From the NCBI GenBank assembly GCA_016193115.1, contig JACPSV010000080.1, forward strand, positions 1 to 6,338: 6,338 nucleotides of DNA, given 5' to 3'. This document shows positions 1 to 6,338 of this stretch, piece after piece. The translations under genes and the position numbers were made by a program. Position 1 is the first letter of the stretch, and each line of letters starts with the position of its first letter. Below the pieces are notes generated by a model. The model did no database searches. It saw only the letters and a program-made list of their open reading frames with translations, and was not told the DNA's origin. Origin of the DNA: Elusimicrobiota bacterium. Its GTDB lineage: Bacteria; Elusimicrobiota; Elusimicrobia; 2-02-FULL-39-32.

Positions 1-1
1 G

Positions 2-1084
2 TCCGTCGCCGGGAGTACCCCCATGGTTAAGACAGCAGACAGCGCCCGCATTTATAAGGTAGTGACGAGCGCTGGCTACGAGATTAAAGCTACGGAATGG
101 CACGATTTTTATGTAGCTTCTCCATGCAAGATTCATGGAGAAGACGGCAGGAAGATCAATCAAGTCCGGTACAAAATCTCTAAGAAGAAGTTGAAAGATT
201 TACGCGTCGGAGAACGCCTTCTCATTCAGTCCGGCGAAGGTCAATTTGGTCACGAAGGATACTATGAGTTGGGATTGATTGCGGGGCTCATAGCGGGAGA
301 TGGGACATTTGGAGACAAGAGAGCGATCGTTGAATTGTGGAACGAAAGCCACGAGGTGGTTGAAAGGGTGAGGACAGCTGTAGAACATGTCGTCAACTCG
401 GAATATCCTTCTGTGTACCGAGACCCAGAATGGATTTCCCGGTCGGTGGGTGTGGGTGTTGTCAAATATCGTGAATCAGGGAAATCTAGAATTGCTTCAG
501 CTCGATTGGGCAGGGTTTTAAGTGAACTCTATTCCTTCTCGAAGGAATCTAAATTGAGAGTGCCTGAATTTGTGTGGGCAGGCACGAAGGAATGTGTTAC
601 GGGATATCTCCAAGGGCTTTTTAGCGCGGATGGGTGCGTCTGGATCAGGGGAATTGGAGGAAGAGAGGACATCACAGTTTCTCTTACCTCAGTTGAAGAA
701 GCGTTCCTGAGAGAGGTTCAAATTCTCCTTTCCAACTTAGGTATTTTTTGTCGAATCTACAGCGAAAATCGAAAGAATCGTTCCAGATTTACATATGTCA
801 CAAAGAGTGGGGAGTATCATGAATATGATTCAAGAGAGTGTTACTCTCTGAGAATCTGTGGGGATAGTTTGCTTCAATTTAGAGAGGAGATAGGATTTTT
901 ACAGAATGAGAAGAATGAGAAGTTTATCAGTTGGCTCGAAAAGAGAAATTTTAAGTCTCCGAGGGAGAAAGAGAAATTTGTTGTGGAGATCAGCTCCATT
1001 TCTTACGTAGCAGAGGAGCCAGTCTATGACGTACACCAACCCTACAATCATTCTCTAATATTCAATGGCATCGTAGGTGGGAAT
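2..1084 (+). other. Intein with LAGLIDADG endonuclease, inserted directly before the NrdJ catalytic cysteine
   Basis: This is a protein-splicing element of about 361 residues if its first residue is the Ser encoded by bases 2-4. Block A is SVAGSTPMV, matching the CxxGDT-type intein start with Ser in place of Cys1. Block B is TEWH (residues 24-27 from the ATG at 23), the usual TxxH. Block F is VYDV...NHSLIFNGIV (334-351), including His343. Block G is Gly353-Asn354 followed by Cys355 as the +1 nucleophile; the common penultimate His is Gly here. The two splicing halves flank an endonuclease domain. The intein DNA looks poorer in GC than the following extein in the lines I counted (about 35-37% in two 60-base lines at 781-840 and 901-960, against 55% and 75% at 1201-1260 and 1561-1620), which fits acquisition by transfer. 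All splicing blocks are recognisable, so it is probably active. The exact N-terminal junction is inferred because the window begins there. Confidence 0.92.
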
Positions 1085-2674
1085 TGTGGCGAAATCCCTC
1101 TTGAGGGGTATGGGGATTGTTGTCTTGGGAATTTGAATCTGTCGCGGTTCGTGGAAGAGGAGTTTACGGATAAAGCGCGGGTCAACTGGCCTGCTTTGGA
1201 AAGAGCGGCGCGGTACGGGGTGCGGTTTCTGGATAACGTTCTGGACTATAACGCCAACAAACATCCTCTTCCCGCTCAGACGGAAGCGTCTCTGGCGTCC
1301 CGCCGGGTAGGGCTGGGTTTTACGGGACTGGGAGACATGCTCTGCCAACTGCGGATGAAGTACGATACCGATCAGGCGGTGGAATTTACCGGACAGCTCT
1401 TTGAGAAAATCAAGAATTTCGCCTACGATGAGAGCGTCAACATTGGGTTAGAGAAAGGGGTCTTTAAGAAATATGATCCCGTGAAACATCTGGAATCTCC
1501 GTTCGTCCAGAGGTTGGATCCCATGGTTCTGAAAAGAGTGCAGGCGCATGGCGTGAGGAACGTCGCCGTTCTGACCGTGCCTCCCGTAGGCAGCGGCGCG
1601 GCCCTGGCCGGAACCACCAGCGGCGTAGAGCCGATATTCGATCTTTCCTATGTGCGGAGATCGGAATCTTTAAGCCAAGAATATTTTAAGGTGTATCATC
1701 CTTTGGTGGACCGCTACCTCAAAATGTTCAACTTAAAAGAAGATTCCGAGCTGCCCGACTTCTTTGTGACGGCGCATCACATCTCTCCCGAAAAAAGGGT
1801 GCAGATGCAGGCCGCCATCCAGAAACATATTGATCATTCCATCTCTTCTACGGTCAATCTCCATCGGGACGCGACGGAAGAAGATGTGGGGAAGATTTAT
1901 TTCCATGCTTGGAAGGCGGGATGCAAAGGGATCACTGTTTATCGGGAAGGCAGCCGCGAAGGGGTTTTGATCACCAAAGAGGAATCAGAGAGGAAAGGAA
2001 AGGAAAGTAATACCAAGAACGATGGTTCCGTCGCGCAGCTGGTACCGCCAAGGAAACGTCCCAAAGTGACGGAAGGAAGGACGGAACGCGTGGAAACGCC
2101 GCGAGGCCCGATCTATGTGACGATCAACGAAGATGAGATGGGACTGTGCGAGGTTTTCGTGAAGTCTTTAGACGCGGAAGCGGAAGTTACGGGACGGTTA
2201 GCGAGCCTGCTCTTGCGCACCGCCATTGATCCGCGGGAAGTGATTGAACAGATGTGGCGCGTCCGTACCCGGGAAGTGGCTTTCGACAAGTCTGTGGATG
2301 GGACGATGGTGTGTGTGACAACGGTGGCGCAGGGCATTGCTCTGGCGATTGGGAGGTACCTTTATGGGGATTCCTTTAATCCGCAAAAAGCGTACCCGCG
2401 CGTCTCCACATTGCCGGAACCTGTGAAACTTTCTAAACAGTTGCGGCTGAAGTTTGGTTCGGAGTCTTCTGCTGAGGTTGCGGGGAAAGTGGCAGAAGTT
2501 TCACAAACGGAAATAAAGGAAAATCCGTCCGCAAGTTCTTCCGGAACCTCAGGAAATTGGAGCAACAGCTCCATGCGCGAGTTCGTGGGAGTTTGTCCGG
2601 ACTGCGGCGAGAATCTCACATTTGAAAACGGTTGCGCGCTCTGCAGGCACTGCAGCTATTCCCGCTGCGGTTAG
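2..2674 (+). CDS. nrdJ: Class II (adenosylcobalamin-dependent) ribonucleotide reductase, C-terminal part, carrying an intein (5' partial)
   Basis: The product reduces ribonucleotides to deoxyribonucleotides in the cytoplasm, using a cobalamin-generated thiyl radical. The frame is open from base 2, so the ATG at 23 lies inside the intein and is not a gene start; the N-terminal extein lies upstream. Residues below count from that ATG. Residues 1-354 belong to the intein. The extein resumes at Cys355-Gly-Glu, the NPCGE radical-cysteine motif, and Cys366, 11 residues on, matches the family's second redox cysteine. Further landmarks are VGLGFTGLGD (429-438), PPVGSG (520-525, where relatives usually have a PTGT-like loop), TSGVEPIF (532-539) and GCKGITVYR (633-641). 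A TSCPD-type domain spans about 683-785, followed by a Ser-rich linker (about 811-850). The end is a cysteine cluster: C858, C861, C871, C874, C877 and C882. This resembles the zinc-ribbon/redox tail of NrdJ. The C-extein has 529 residues and ends with TAG. Identification is firm; NrdJ over NrdA rests on the CGE motif and tail. Confidence 0.93.
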   Translation, partial: SVAGSTPMVKTADSARIYKVVTSAGYEIKATEWHDFYVASPCKIHGEDGRKINQVRYKISKKKLKDLRVGERLLIQSGEGQFGHEGYYELGLIAGLIAGDGTFGDKRAIVELWNESHEVVERVRTAVEHVVNSEYPSVYRDPEWISRSVGVGVVKYRESGKSRIASARLGRVLSELYSFSKESKLRVPEFVWAGTKECVTGYLQGLFSADGCVWIRGIGGREDITVSLTSVEEAFLREVQILLSNLGIFCRIYSENRKNRSRFTYVTKSGEYHEYDSRECYSLRICGDSLLQFREEIGFLQNEKNEKFISWLEKRNFKSPREKEKFVVEISSISYVAEEPVYDVHQPYNHSLIFNGIVGGNCGEIPLEGYGDCCLGNLNLSRFVEEEFTDKARVNWPALERAARYGVRFLDNVLDYNANKHPLPAQTEASLASRRVGLGFTGLGDMLCQLRMKYDTDQAVEFTGQLFEKIKNFAYDESVNIGLEKGVFKKYDPVKHLESPFVQRLDPMVLKRVQAHGVRNVAVLTVPPVGSGAALAGTTSGVEPIFDLSYVRRSESLSQEYFKVYHPLVDRYLKMFNLKEDSELPDFFVTAHHISPEKRVQMQAAIQKHIDHSISSTVNLHRDATEEDVGKIYFHAWKAGCKGITVYREGSREGVLITKEESERKGKESNTKNDGSVAQLVPPRKRPKVTEGRTERVETPRGPIYVTINEDEMGLCEVFVKSLDAEAEVTGRLASLLLRTAIDPREVIEQMWRVRTREVAFDKSVDGTMVCVTTVAQGIALAIGRYLYGDSFNPQKAYPRVSTLPEPVKLSKQLRLKFGSESSAEVAGKVAEVSQTEIKENPSASSSGTSGNWSNSSMREFVGVCPDCGENLTFENGCALCRHCSYSRCG
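272..895 (+). other. LAGLIDADG homing endonuclease domain within the intein
   Basis: Two LAGLIDADG motifs are visible: LIAGLIAGDG (residues 85-94, bases 275-304) and YLQGLFSADG (195-204, bases 605-634). Each ends in the expected acidic residue, Asp93 and Asp203, which would bind the catalytic metal. Their spacing of about 110 residues is normal for a single-chain double-motif enzyme that cuts an intein-less nrdJ allele. No stop or frameshift interrupts it, so the endonuclease looks intact rather than decaying. The outer limits are approximate. Confidence 0.88.
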
Positions 2675-2735
2675 GAATTAAGGGGACACCATACTTAATT
2701 CCATATGAAATAAAAAAATTTAGCCCCTTAATTCC
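2674..2735. repeat. REP-like palindromic repeat between nrdJ and dcd
   Basis: A perfect 12-bp inverted repeat, GGAATTAAGGGG at 2674-2685 and CCCCTTAATTCC at 2724-2735, encloses 38 bases. A second copy of the right half, CTTAATTCC at 2694-2702, also pairs with GGAATTAAG at 2674-2682 (9-bp stem, 11-nt loop GGGACACCATA). The left arm can therefore pair with either partner. The element begins on the last base of the nrdJ stop codon and ends just before the dcd Shine-Dalgarno site. Layout and the GGGGACACCATA core resemble REP elements mobilised by RAYT (Y1-type) transposases; that likeness is from memory, not from a search. Only one unit occurs in this window. It may stabilise or attenuate the transcript, but no U-tract follows it. 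Confidence 0.7.
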
Positions 2736-2740
2736 CAGGT

Positions 2741-2748
2741 AAAGGAGG
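2741..2748 (+). promoter_or_regulatory. Strong Shine-Dalgarno site of dcd
   Basis: AAAGGAGG lies 4 nt upstream of the ATG at 2753. It is the best ribosome binding site in the window and decides that initiation belongs at 2753. The later ATG at 2786 is preceded only by an A-rich stretch with no Shine-Dalgarno match. Confidence 0.85.
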
Positions 2749-2752
2749 CGCT

Positions 2753-2785
2753 ATGTCGGTAAAATCGGATCGATAGAATAAAAAA
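2753..2785 (+). other. Canonical 5' end of dcd, interrupted by an in-frame amber codon
   Basis: From the ATG at 2753 the frame reads M-S-V-K-S-D-R, then TAG at 2774-2776, then N-K-K, then the ATG at 2786. Dcd proteins of the Pseudomonas-like branch begin MSIKSDKWIRRMAQE..., so the seven residues before the stop and the residues after ATG 2786 are both parts of the normal N-terminus, in one frame. TAG replaces the conserved Trp codon, one G-to-A change from TGG; the next codon is AAT where Ile is usual. Both nrdJ and dcd itself end in TAG, so the codon acts as a stop elsewhere in this window. It may now serve as a seven-codon leader peptide whose termination feeds reinitiation 9 nt downstream. 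Confidence 0.85.
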
Positions 2786-3316
2786 ATGGCTCAGGAGTTT
2801 GGGATGATTGACCCTTTCATCGAGGGTCAGGTCTCAAACGGGGTTATCTCCTATGGGGTCTCTTCCTATGGGTATGACATCCGCGTGGGGAACGAATTCA
2901 AGATATTTACGAACACTTATGGAGCCGTGGTAGACCCCAAATCGTTCGACCCCAAATCGTTCGTGGATATCAAAACCGACACCTTCTGCACAATCCCGCC
3001 CAACTCTTTTGCCCTGGCGAGGACGGTGGAATACTTCAAAATCCCCCGCAACGTCATCACCATCTGCTTAGGCAAATCAACTTACGCGCGCTGCGGTATA
3101 ATATGCAACGTAACGCCTTTTGAGCCGGAGTGGGAAGGGTTTGTGACGTTGGAGATTTCGAACACAACTCCTCTGCCTGCGCGGATCTACGCGAATGAAG
3201 GCATTGCGCAGGTTCTTTTCTTGGAGTCCGACGAGATCTGCGAGACTTCTTACGCGGACAAGAAAGGAAAGTATCAGAAACAGAGGGAAATCACGTTGCC
3301 GAGGTTGGCGAAATAG
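2786..3316 (+). CDS. dcd: dCTP deaminase (possibly starting at 2753 through an amber codon)
   Basis: The enzyme deaminates dCTP to dUTP, which a dUTPase would convert to dUMP for thymidylate synthesis; it normally forms a trimer in the cytoplasm. From ATG 2786 it has 176 residues. Reading through from 2753 would give 187, close to the 188 of the Pseudomonas-type family. Visible motifs are [14 protein letters not shown] (20-33), [14 protein letters not shown] (70-83), the active-site segment GKSTYAR (96-102, with Ser98 and Arg102), VTLEISN (120-126, whose Glu123 matches the catalytic Glu of E. coli Dcd) and IYANEGIAQ (134-142). The body has no further damage, so selection seems to have kept it. 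It follows nrdJ, a sensible pairing for dNTP supply, and lies 22 nt before guaB3. The identity is certain; the true translation start is not. A bifunctional deaminase/dUTPase is less likely given the close match to monofunctional members. Confidence 0.95.
   Translation: MAQEFGMIDPFIEGQVSNGVISYGVSSYGYDIRVGNEFKIFTNTYGAVVDPKSFDPKSFVDIKTDTFCTIPPNSFALARTVEYFKIPRNVITICLGKSTYARCGIICNVTPFEPEWEGFVTLEISNTTPLPARIYANEGIAQVLFLESDEICETSYADKKGKYQKQREITLPRLAK
2933..2962 (+). repeat. Perfect 15-bp tandem duplication inside dcd
   Basis: GACCCCAAATCGTTC occurs twice in immediate succession (2933-2947 and 2948-2962), encoding [10 protein letters not shown]. Relatives have a similar degenerate protein repeat here (such as DPKAFDEKSF), so the length is normal, yet the nucleotide identity of the two units is complete. 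Confidence 0.9.
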
Positions 3317-3325
3317 ATTATAGAG

Positions 3326-3332
3326 AAAGGAG
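3326..3332 (+). promoter_or_regulatory. Shine-Dalgarno site supporting the GTG start of guaB3
   Basis: AAAGGAG is placed 6 nt upstream of the GTG at 3339. Together with the family-typical N-terminus that follows ([19 protein letters not shown]), it fixes this non-ATG start. Confidence 0.85.
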
Positions 3333-3338
3333 ATAAGC

Positions 3339-4505
3339 GTGGCATTTTTTATTGGGAAAGATCGGGAAGCTAGGCGTGCGTACGGGTTTGACGAGATTGC
3401 GTTGGCGCCGGGAATGGTCACTATCAATCCGGAAGAAGTGGATGTTTCCACAACCATTGGCGGTGTGCAGCTCAAAATCCCTATCATCGCAAGCGCTATG
3501 GACGGGGTGGTGGACGTCACGTTCGCGATTGAGATGTCCAACTGCGGAGGAGTGGCGGTCCTAAACTCAGAAGGAGTTCAGACGCGGTACAAGAATCCGG
3601 AAGAAGTTCTCAAAAAAATTGTCTCCGCAAAATCGGATGAGGTCACTCATCTCCTGCAACAGATTTATAAGGAACCGATCAAAGAGAATCTGGTCTCTCA
3701 AAGGATTGAGCAGATAAAAAAGTCCGGCGCGATCGCTGCGATCTCCTCCATTCCCAAAAGAGCGGAACGATTTTCTCAAATCGCTTTGGAAGCGGGAGCC
3801 GACCTCTTCTTCATTCAATCTACGGTGACTAGCGTGACTCACGAATCGTCCAAGTATGCGCCCGTAGATTTTTCTAAAATCTGTAAAGGACTCAAGAAGA
3901 AGCTGCCTGTGGTGATCGGCAACTGTGTCACCTACGATGCCGCTCTTTCTCTGATGGAAACGGGCGCTGCCGCCATTCTGGTTGGTATTGGGCCGGGAGC
4001 GGCCTGCACCACACGAGGCGTGCTTGGGATGGGAGTGCCGCAGGTGACCGCGACCGTGGACTGCGCGGCGGCGCGTGACTTCTATTTTAAGAAGACAGGA
4101 CGTTACGTGTCCCTGATTACGGATGGTGGCATGGTGACGAGCGGGGACATCTGCAAGGCGTTTGCTTCAGGCGCGGACGCGGTCATGATTGGGTCGGGAC
4201 TCGCGAAGTCCGTGGAATCTCCAGGGAAAGGATACCATTGGGGTATGGCCATGCCCGACCGGTACCTGCCGCGCGGCACGCGCGTTTGGGTTGGGACCAC
4301 GGCGCTTTTGAGAGAGATATTGTTGGGACCAGCCAACGTGGATGACGGCACACAAAATTTGGCGGGCGCCCTAAAAGTGGCCATGGGTTCGTTAGGCGCG
4401 CATAACGTTAAAGAAATGCAGTTGGTAGAGATCATCATTGCTCCGGACATTAAATCGGAAGGGAAAGTGTATCAGAGGGCGCAGAAGTTGGGGATGGGAA
4501 AATGA
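3339..4505 (+). CDS. guaB3: GuaB3-type IMP dehydrogenase family protein lacking CBS domains
   Basis: This is an (alpha/beta)8-barrel enzyme of the IMPDH/GMP reductase family, expected to oxidise IMP to XMP with NAD in guanine nucleotide synthesis. The 388 residues match the length of GuaB3 proteins; classical IMPDH is near 490 because of inserted CBS domains, which are absent here. Landmarks are the N-terminus [21 protein letters not shown] (5-25), SAMDGVVD (52-59), the catalytic loop [15 protein letters not shown] (216-230) with nucleophile Cys223, the phosphate-binding DGG (262-264), GADAVMIGS (278-286), GYHWGM (298-303) and [10 protein letters not shown] (311-320). It starts at GTG. Its stop overlaps the purE start by ATGA, and guaA lies two genes on, which supports a role in the IMP to XMP step. 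GMP reductase activity cannot be excluded, since the two activities share the fold and cysteine. Confidence 0.9.
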   Translation: MAFFIGKDREARRAYGFDEIALAPGMVTINPEEVDVSTTIGGVQLKIPIIASAMDGVVDVTFAIEMSNCGGVAVLNSEGVQTRYKNPEEVLKKIVSAKSDEVTHLLQQIYKEPIKENLVSQRIEQIKKSGAIAAISSIPKRAERFSQIALEAGADLFFIQSTVTSVTHESSKYAPVDFSKICKGLKKKLPVVIGNCVTYDAALSLMETGAAAILVGIGPGAACTTRGVLGMGVPQVTATVDCAAARDFYFKKTGRYVSLITDGGMVTSGDICKAFASGADAVMIGSGLAKSVESPGKGYHWGMAMPDRYLPRGTRVWVGTTALLREILLGPANVDDGTQNLAGALKVAMGSLGAHNVKEMQLVEIIIAPDIKSEGKVYQRAQKLGMGK

Positions 4506-5035
4506 GAACGGTTCGCTCTACAGCAATCGTCGGGATCGTTTTGGGAAGCGACTCTGATTTGCCGATCATGAAGTCCGCGGCGGAACTCTTAGATGAGTGG
4601 AACGTTCCCTACGAGTTGACGGTGGCTTCCGCGCATCGCACTCCTCACAGAGCCATTCAGTATGCGGCCACGGCCAAACAGAGAGGACTTCAAATCCTGA
4701 TTGCCGCGGCCGGAGGCGCCGCCCATTTGCCGGGAGTGATGGCCGCGTTGACGCCCCTGCCTGTGATTGGAGTTCCTATTAAGACGTCTAAACTGGACGG
4801 TCTGGATTCTCTCCTTTCCATTGCCCAGATGCCGGACGGAATACCGGTGGCGACCGTCGCCATCAATAGCGCCAAGAACGCGGCGCTCCTCGCTTGCAGA
4901 ATTTTGGGAATTTTCCAGCCTCGAATTGCCTCGAAGATGGAGAAGTACCGCGCTCATCTCAAGAAATCCGTGGAATCGAAGGCCAAGAGACTGGACCTCG
5001 AAGGTTACAAAAAATACCTGAAACGCCTTTCATGA
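4502..5035 (+). CDS. purE: N5-carboxyaminoimidazole ribonucleotide mutase (class I PurE)
   Basis: PurE moves the carboxyl group of N5-CAIR to give CAIR in de novo purine synthesis and normally forms an octamer. The 177 residues fit the family. The phosphate-binding segment GSDSDLPIM (15-23), the catalytic SAHRTP (43-48, with His45), [11 protein letters not shown] (69-79) and [24 protein letters not shown] (98-121) are all present. These are class I bacterial signatures, implying an N5-CAIR synthetase (PurK) elsewhere in the genome; no purK is in the window. The C-terminal tail from about 140 is basic and helical in appearance. The ATG overlaps the guaB3 stop by 4 nt and the gene's stop overlaps guaA by 4 nt, so expression is probably translationally coupled. 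No alternative start near the conserved core is better placed. Confidence 0.96.
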   Translation: MRTVRSTAIVGIVLGSDSDLPIMKSAAELLDEWNVPYELTVASAHRTPHRAIQYAATAKQRGLQILIAAAGGAAHLPGVMAALTPLPVIGVPIKTSKLDGLDSLLSIAQMPDGIPVATVAINSAKNAALLACRILGIFQPRIASKMEKYRAHLKKSVESKAKRLDLEGYKKYLKRLS

Positions 5036-6338
5036 TCCTCGTCCTCGATTTTGGGTCCCAGTACACGCAGCTCATCGCCCGCAGGGTGCGCGAGCAGAAA
5101 GTGTACTGCGAGATCGTTCCTCACACGGCGCCCTATTCCCAGATAGAAGAGAAAAAACCCAAAGGGATCATTCTTTCCGGCGGGCCGCAGAGCGTGGATG
5201 GGGACGCTGCGCCTACCTGCGCTTCGGAAATTTTTTCCGGAAACACGCCCGTCCTTGGGATTTGTTATGGGATGCAGTTGATGGCTCACCTGTGCGGCGG
5301 GAAAGTGACGCGGGCTAAAGTGCGGGAGTTTGGCCATGCGGAAATGTTTCTGGAAGGAAAGTCGCCCCTTTTTCAAGATTTGCCGGAAAAGTTTTCCGTG
5401 TGGATGAGTCACGGGGACGAAGTCCGCGTCTTGCCGCCGGGCTTTACGCACGTTGCGCGCAGCGCCTACTCCGATCAGACCGCTATCGCGCATCTTCAGA
5501 AAAATCTCTACGGGGTTCAGTTTCATCCGGAAGTGGCTCACACGACGGGCGGATCTCAAATTCTATCTAACTTCCTTTTCCGCATCTGCGGCGAGAAAGC
5601 GAATTGGGAGATGTCTTCTTTCATCCGCGCGGAAGTGCAAAAAGTGAGGGATCGGGTGGGCAAGAAAAACGCGATCTGCGCCCTTTCCGGCGGAGTGGAC
5701 TCCAGCGTCGCTTCTCTGCTGGTTCATGAAGCGATTGGGTCACAGCTACATTGCGTTTTTGTGGACCATGGTCTTCAGCGATACGGCGAGAAGGAAAGGG
5801 TTCAGGATGTCTTCGGGAAACGGTTTGGAAAACAGTTGCATCTAATCGCCGCGCGAGCAGGTTTTTTGAAAAAACTAAAGGGTGTATCAGATCCGGAAAA
5901 GAAGAGAAAGATCATTGGGTTGGAATTCATCCGTGTGTTTGAATCCGTGGCAAAAAAAATTGGCAATATTGATTTTCTGGTTCAGGGCACGCTTTATCCG
6001 GATCTGATTGAAAGCCAAAGCGTGAAAGGACCTTCCAGCGTGATCAAAACGCATCACAACGTCGGCGGGCTACCCAAAAAAATGAGACTCTCTCTGATAG
6101 AACCGCTCAAGTTTCTGTTTAAGGACGAGGTGAGAGAGTTGGGCCGCGAGCTGGGAATGGAGCCGGAAATCTTGAAACGGCACCCATTTCCCGGGCCGGG
6201 ACTTGCGATCAGAATTGTGGGCGAGGTGACGGAAGAAAAACTGGGAATTGTTTTACACGCGGACAGAATTGTGGAGGAAGAGATCCGCGCCGCCGGCCTT
6301 TACGAAAATTTGTGGCAGGCCTTTGCGGTTTTGATTCC
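5032..6338 (+). CDS. guaA: GMP synthase, glutamine-hydrolysing (3' partial)
   Basis: GuaA aminates XMP to GMP using ATP and glutamine, the last step of guanine nucleotide synthesis. The visible 435 codons are open to the right edge; full-length enzymes have about 510-525 residues, so most of the dimerisation domain's end is missing. The class I glutamine amidotransferase half begins [19 protein letters not shown] (3-21), with nucleophile Cys78 in GICYGMQ and His165/Glu167 in FHPEV. The ATP pyrophosphatase half has the P-loop SGGVDSS (219-225), VDHGLQR (244-250), [12 protein letters not shown] (317-328), [10 protein letters not shown] (339-348) and [11 protein letters not shown] (384-394). The reading ends in [13 protein letters not shown]. 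The ATG lies in the ATGA overlap with purE and has no clear Shine-Dalgarno site, pointing to coupled translation. Placement two genes after guaB3 joins the two GMP-specific steps in one transcript. Confidence 0.97.
   Translation, partial: MILVLDFGSQYTQLIARRVREQKVYCEIVPHTAPYSQIEEKKPKGIILSGGPQSVDGDAAPTCASEIFSGNTPVLGICYGMQLMAHLCGGKVTRAKVREFGHAEMFLEGKSPLFQDLPEKFSVWMSHGDEVRVLPPGFTHVARSAYSDQTAIAHLQKNLYGVQFHPEVAHTTGGSQILSNFLFRICGEKANWEMSSFIRAEVQKVRDRVGKKNAICALSGGVDSSVASLLVHEAIGSQLHCVFVDHGLQRYGEKERVQDVFGKRFGKQLHLIAARAGFLKKLKGVSDPEKKRKIIGLEFIRVFESVAKKIGNIDFLVQGTLYPDLIESQSVKGPSSVIKTHHNVGGLPKKMRLSLIEPLKFLFKDEVRELGRELGMEPEILKRHPFPGPGLAIRIVGEVTEEKLGIVLHADRIVEEEIRAAGLYENLWQAFAVLI

Noticed and set aside
23..25. 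ATG at 23 as the start of an 883-residue protein
   Set aside because: The frame is open upstream to base 2 and the residues before the ATG (SVAGSTP) belong to intein block A. The ATG is an internal Met codon.
2674..2735. Intrinsic (Rho-independent) terminator after nrdJ
   Set aside because: The stems are A/T-rich at their base and no U-tract follows on the + strand. The layout with alternative half-repeats fits a REP-like element better.
2690..2740. Possible sigma-70 promoter in the A/T-rich gap before dcd
   Set aside because: No pair of -35 and -10 hexamers with proper spacing stands out; the A/T content is explained by the repeat.
2753..3316. General reassignment of TAG to an amino acid to explain the amber codon in dcd
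   Set aside because: nrdJ and dcd both end in TAG exactly where their families end, so TAG works as a stop in this genome. Only local readthrough remains possible.
3077..3541. 154-residue open frame on the minus strand
   Set aside because: It lies across the dcd-guaB3 junction, antisense to two well-conserved genes, and shows no recognisable domain; it is a shadow frame.
5453..5942. Short + strand open frames near 5453-5647 and 5751-5942
   Set aside because: They are out-of-frame readings inside guaA, which is continuous from 5032 to the right edge with all catalytic motifs in frame.

Overview
The window carries bacterial nucleotide-metabolism genes, all on the + strand: the intein-containing C-terminal part of a class II (B12-dependent) ribonucleotide reductase (nrdJ), a dCTP deaminase (dcd), a CBS-less IMP dehydrogenase-family protein of the GuaB3 type, PurE, and most of GMP synthetase (guaA, cut by the right edge). 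No tRNA, rRNA, CRISPR array or transposase gene is visible. The gene set, Shine-Dalgarno sites and overlapping genes indicate a bacterium, probably an uncultured lineage. I cannot name a phylum from the sequence alone.

Bases 1-2674 are one open frame that is already open at the left edge. Residues encoded by 2-1084 are a LAGLIDADG intein. Its first visible codon (Ser, base 2) looks like the intein's own first residue. The intein ends at Gly-Asn just before the catalytic thiyl-radical cysteine of NrdJ. The rest (1085-2674) is the C-terminal extein with a TSCPD-type domain and a terminal cysteine cluster. Bases 2675-2752 hold a palindromic REP-like repeat followed by a strong Shine-Dalgarno site.

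The most unusual point is the start of dcd. The strong Shine-Dalgarno site serves an ATG at 2753 that reads MSVKSDR and then meets an in-frame TAG exactly where this Dcd family normally has Trp (MSxKSDxW...). The frame continues to a second ATG at 2786 and then through a complete, well-conserved enzyme. The canonical 5' end is therefore interrupted by an amber codon. Either Dcd is made without its first 11 residues by reinitiation, or the amber codon is read through, or the gene is newly damaged, or the base call is wrong.

From 2741 to the right edge the genes are tightly packed: dcd-guaB3 gap of 22 nt, guaB3-purE and purE-guaA each overlapping by ATGA. This suggests one operon with translational coupling. 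In function, NrdJ makes deoxynucleotides and Dcd converts dCTP to dUTP on the way to dTTP. PurE acts in de novo IMP synthesis, and GuaB3 plus GuaA would take IMP through XMP to GMP.
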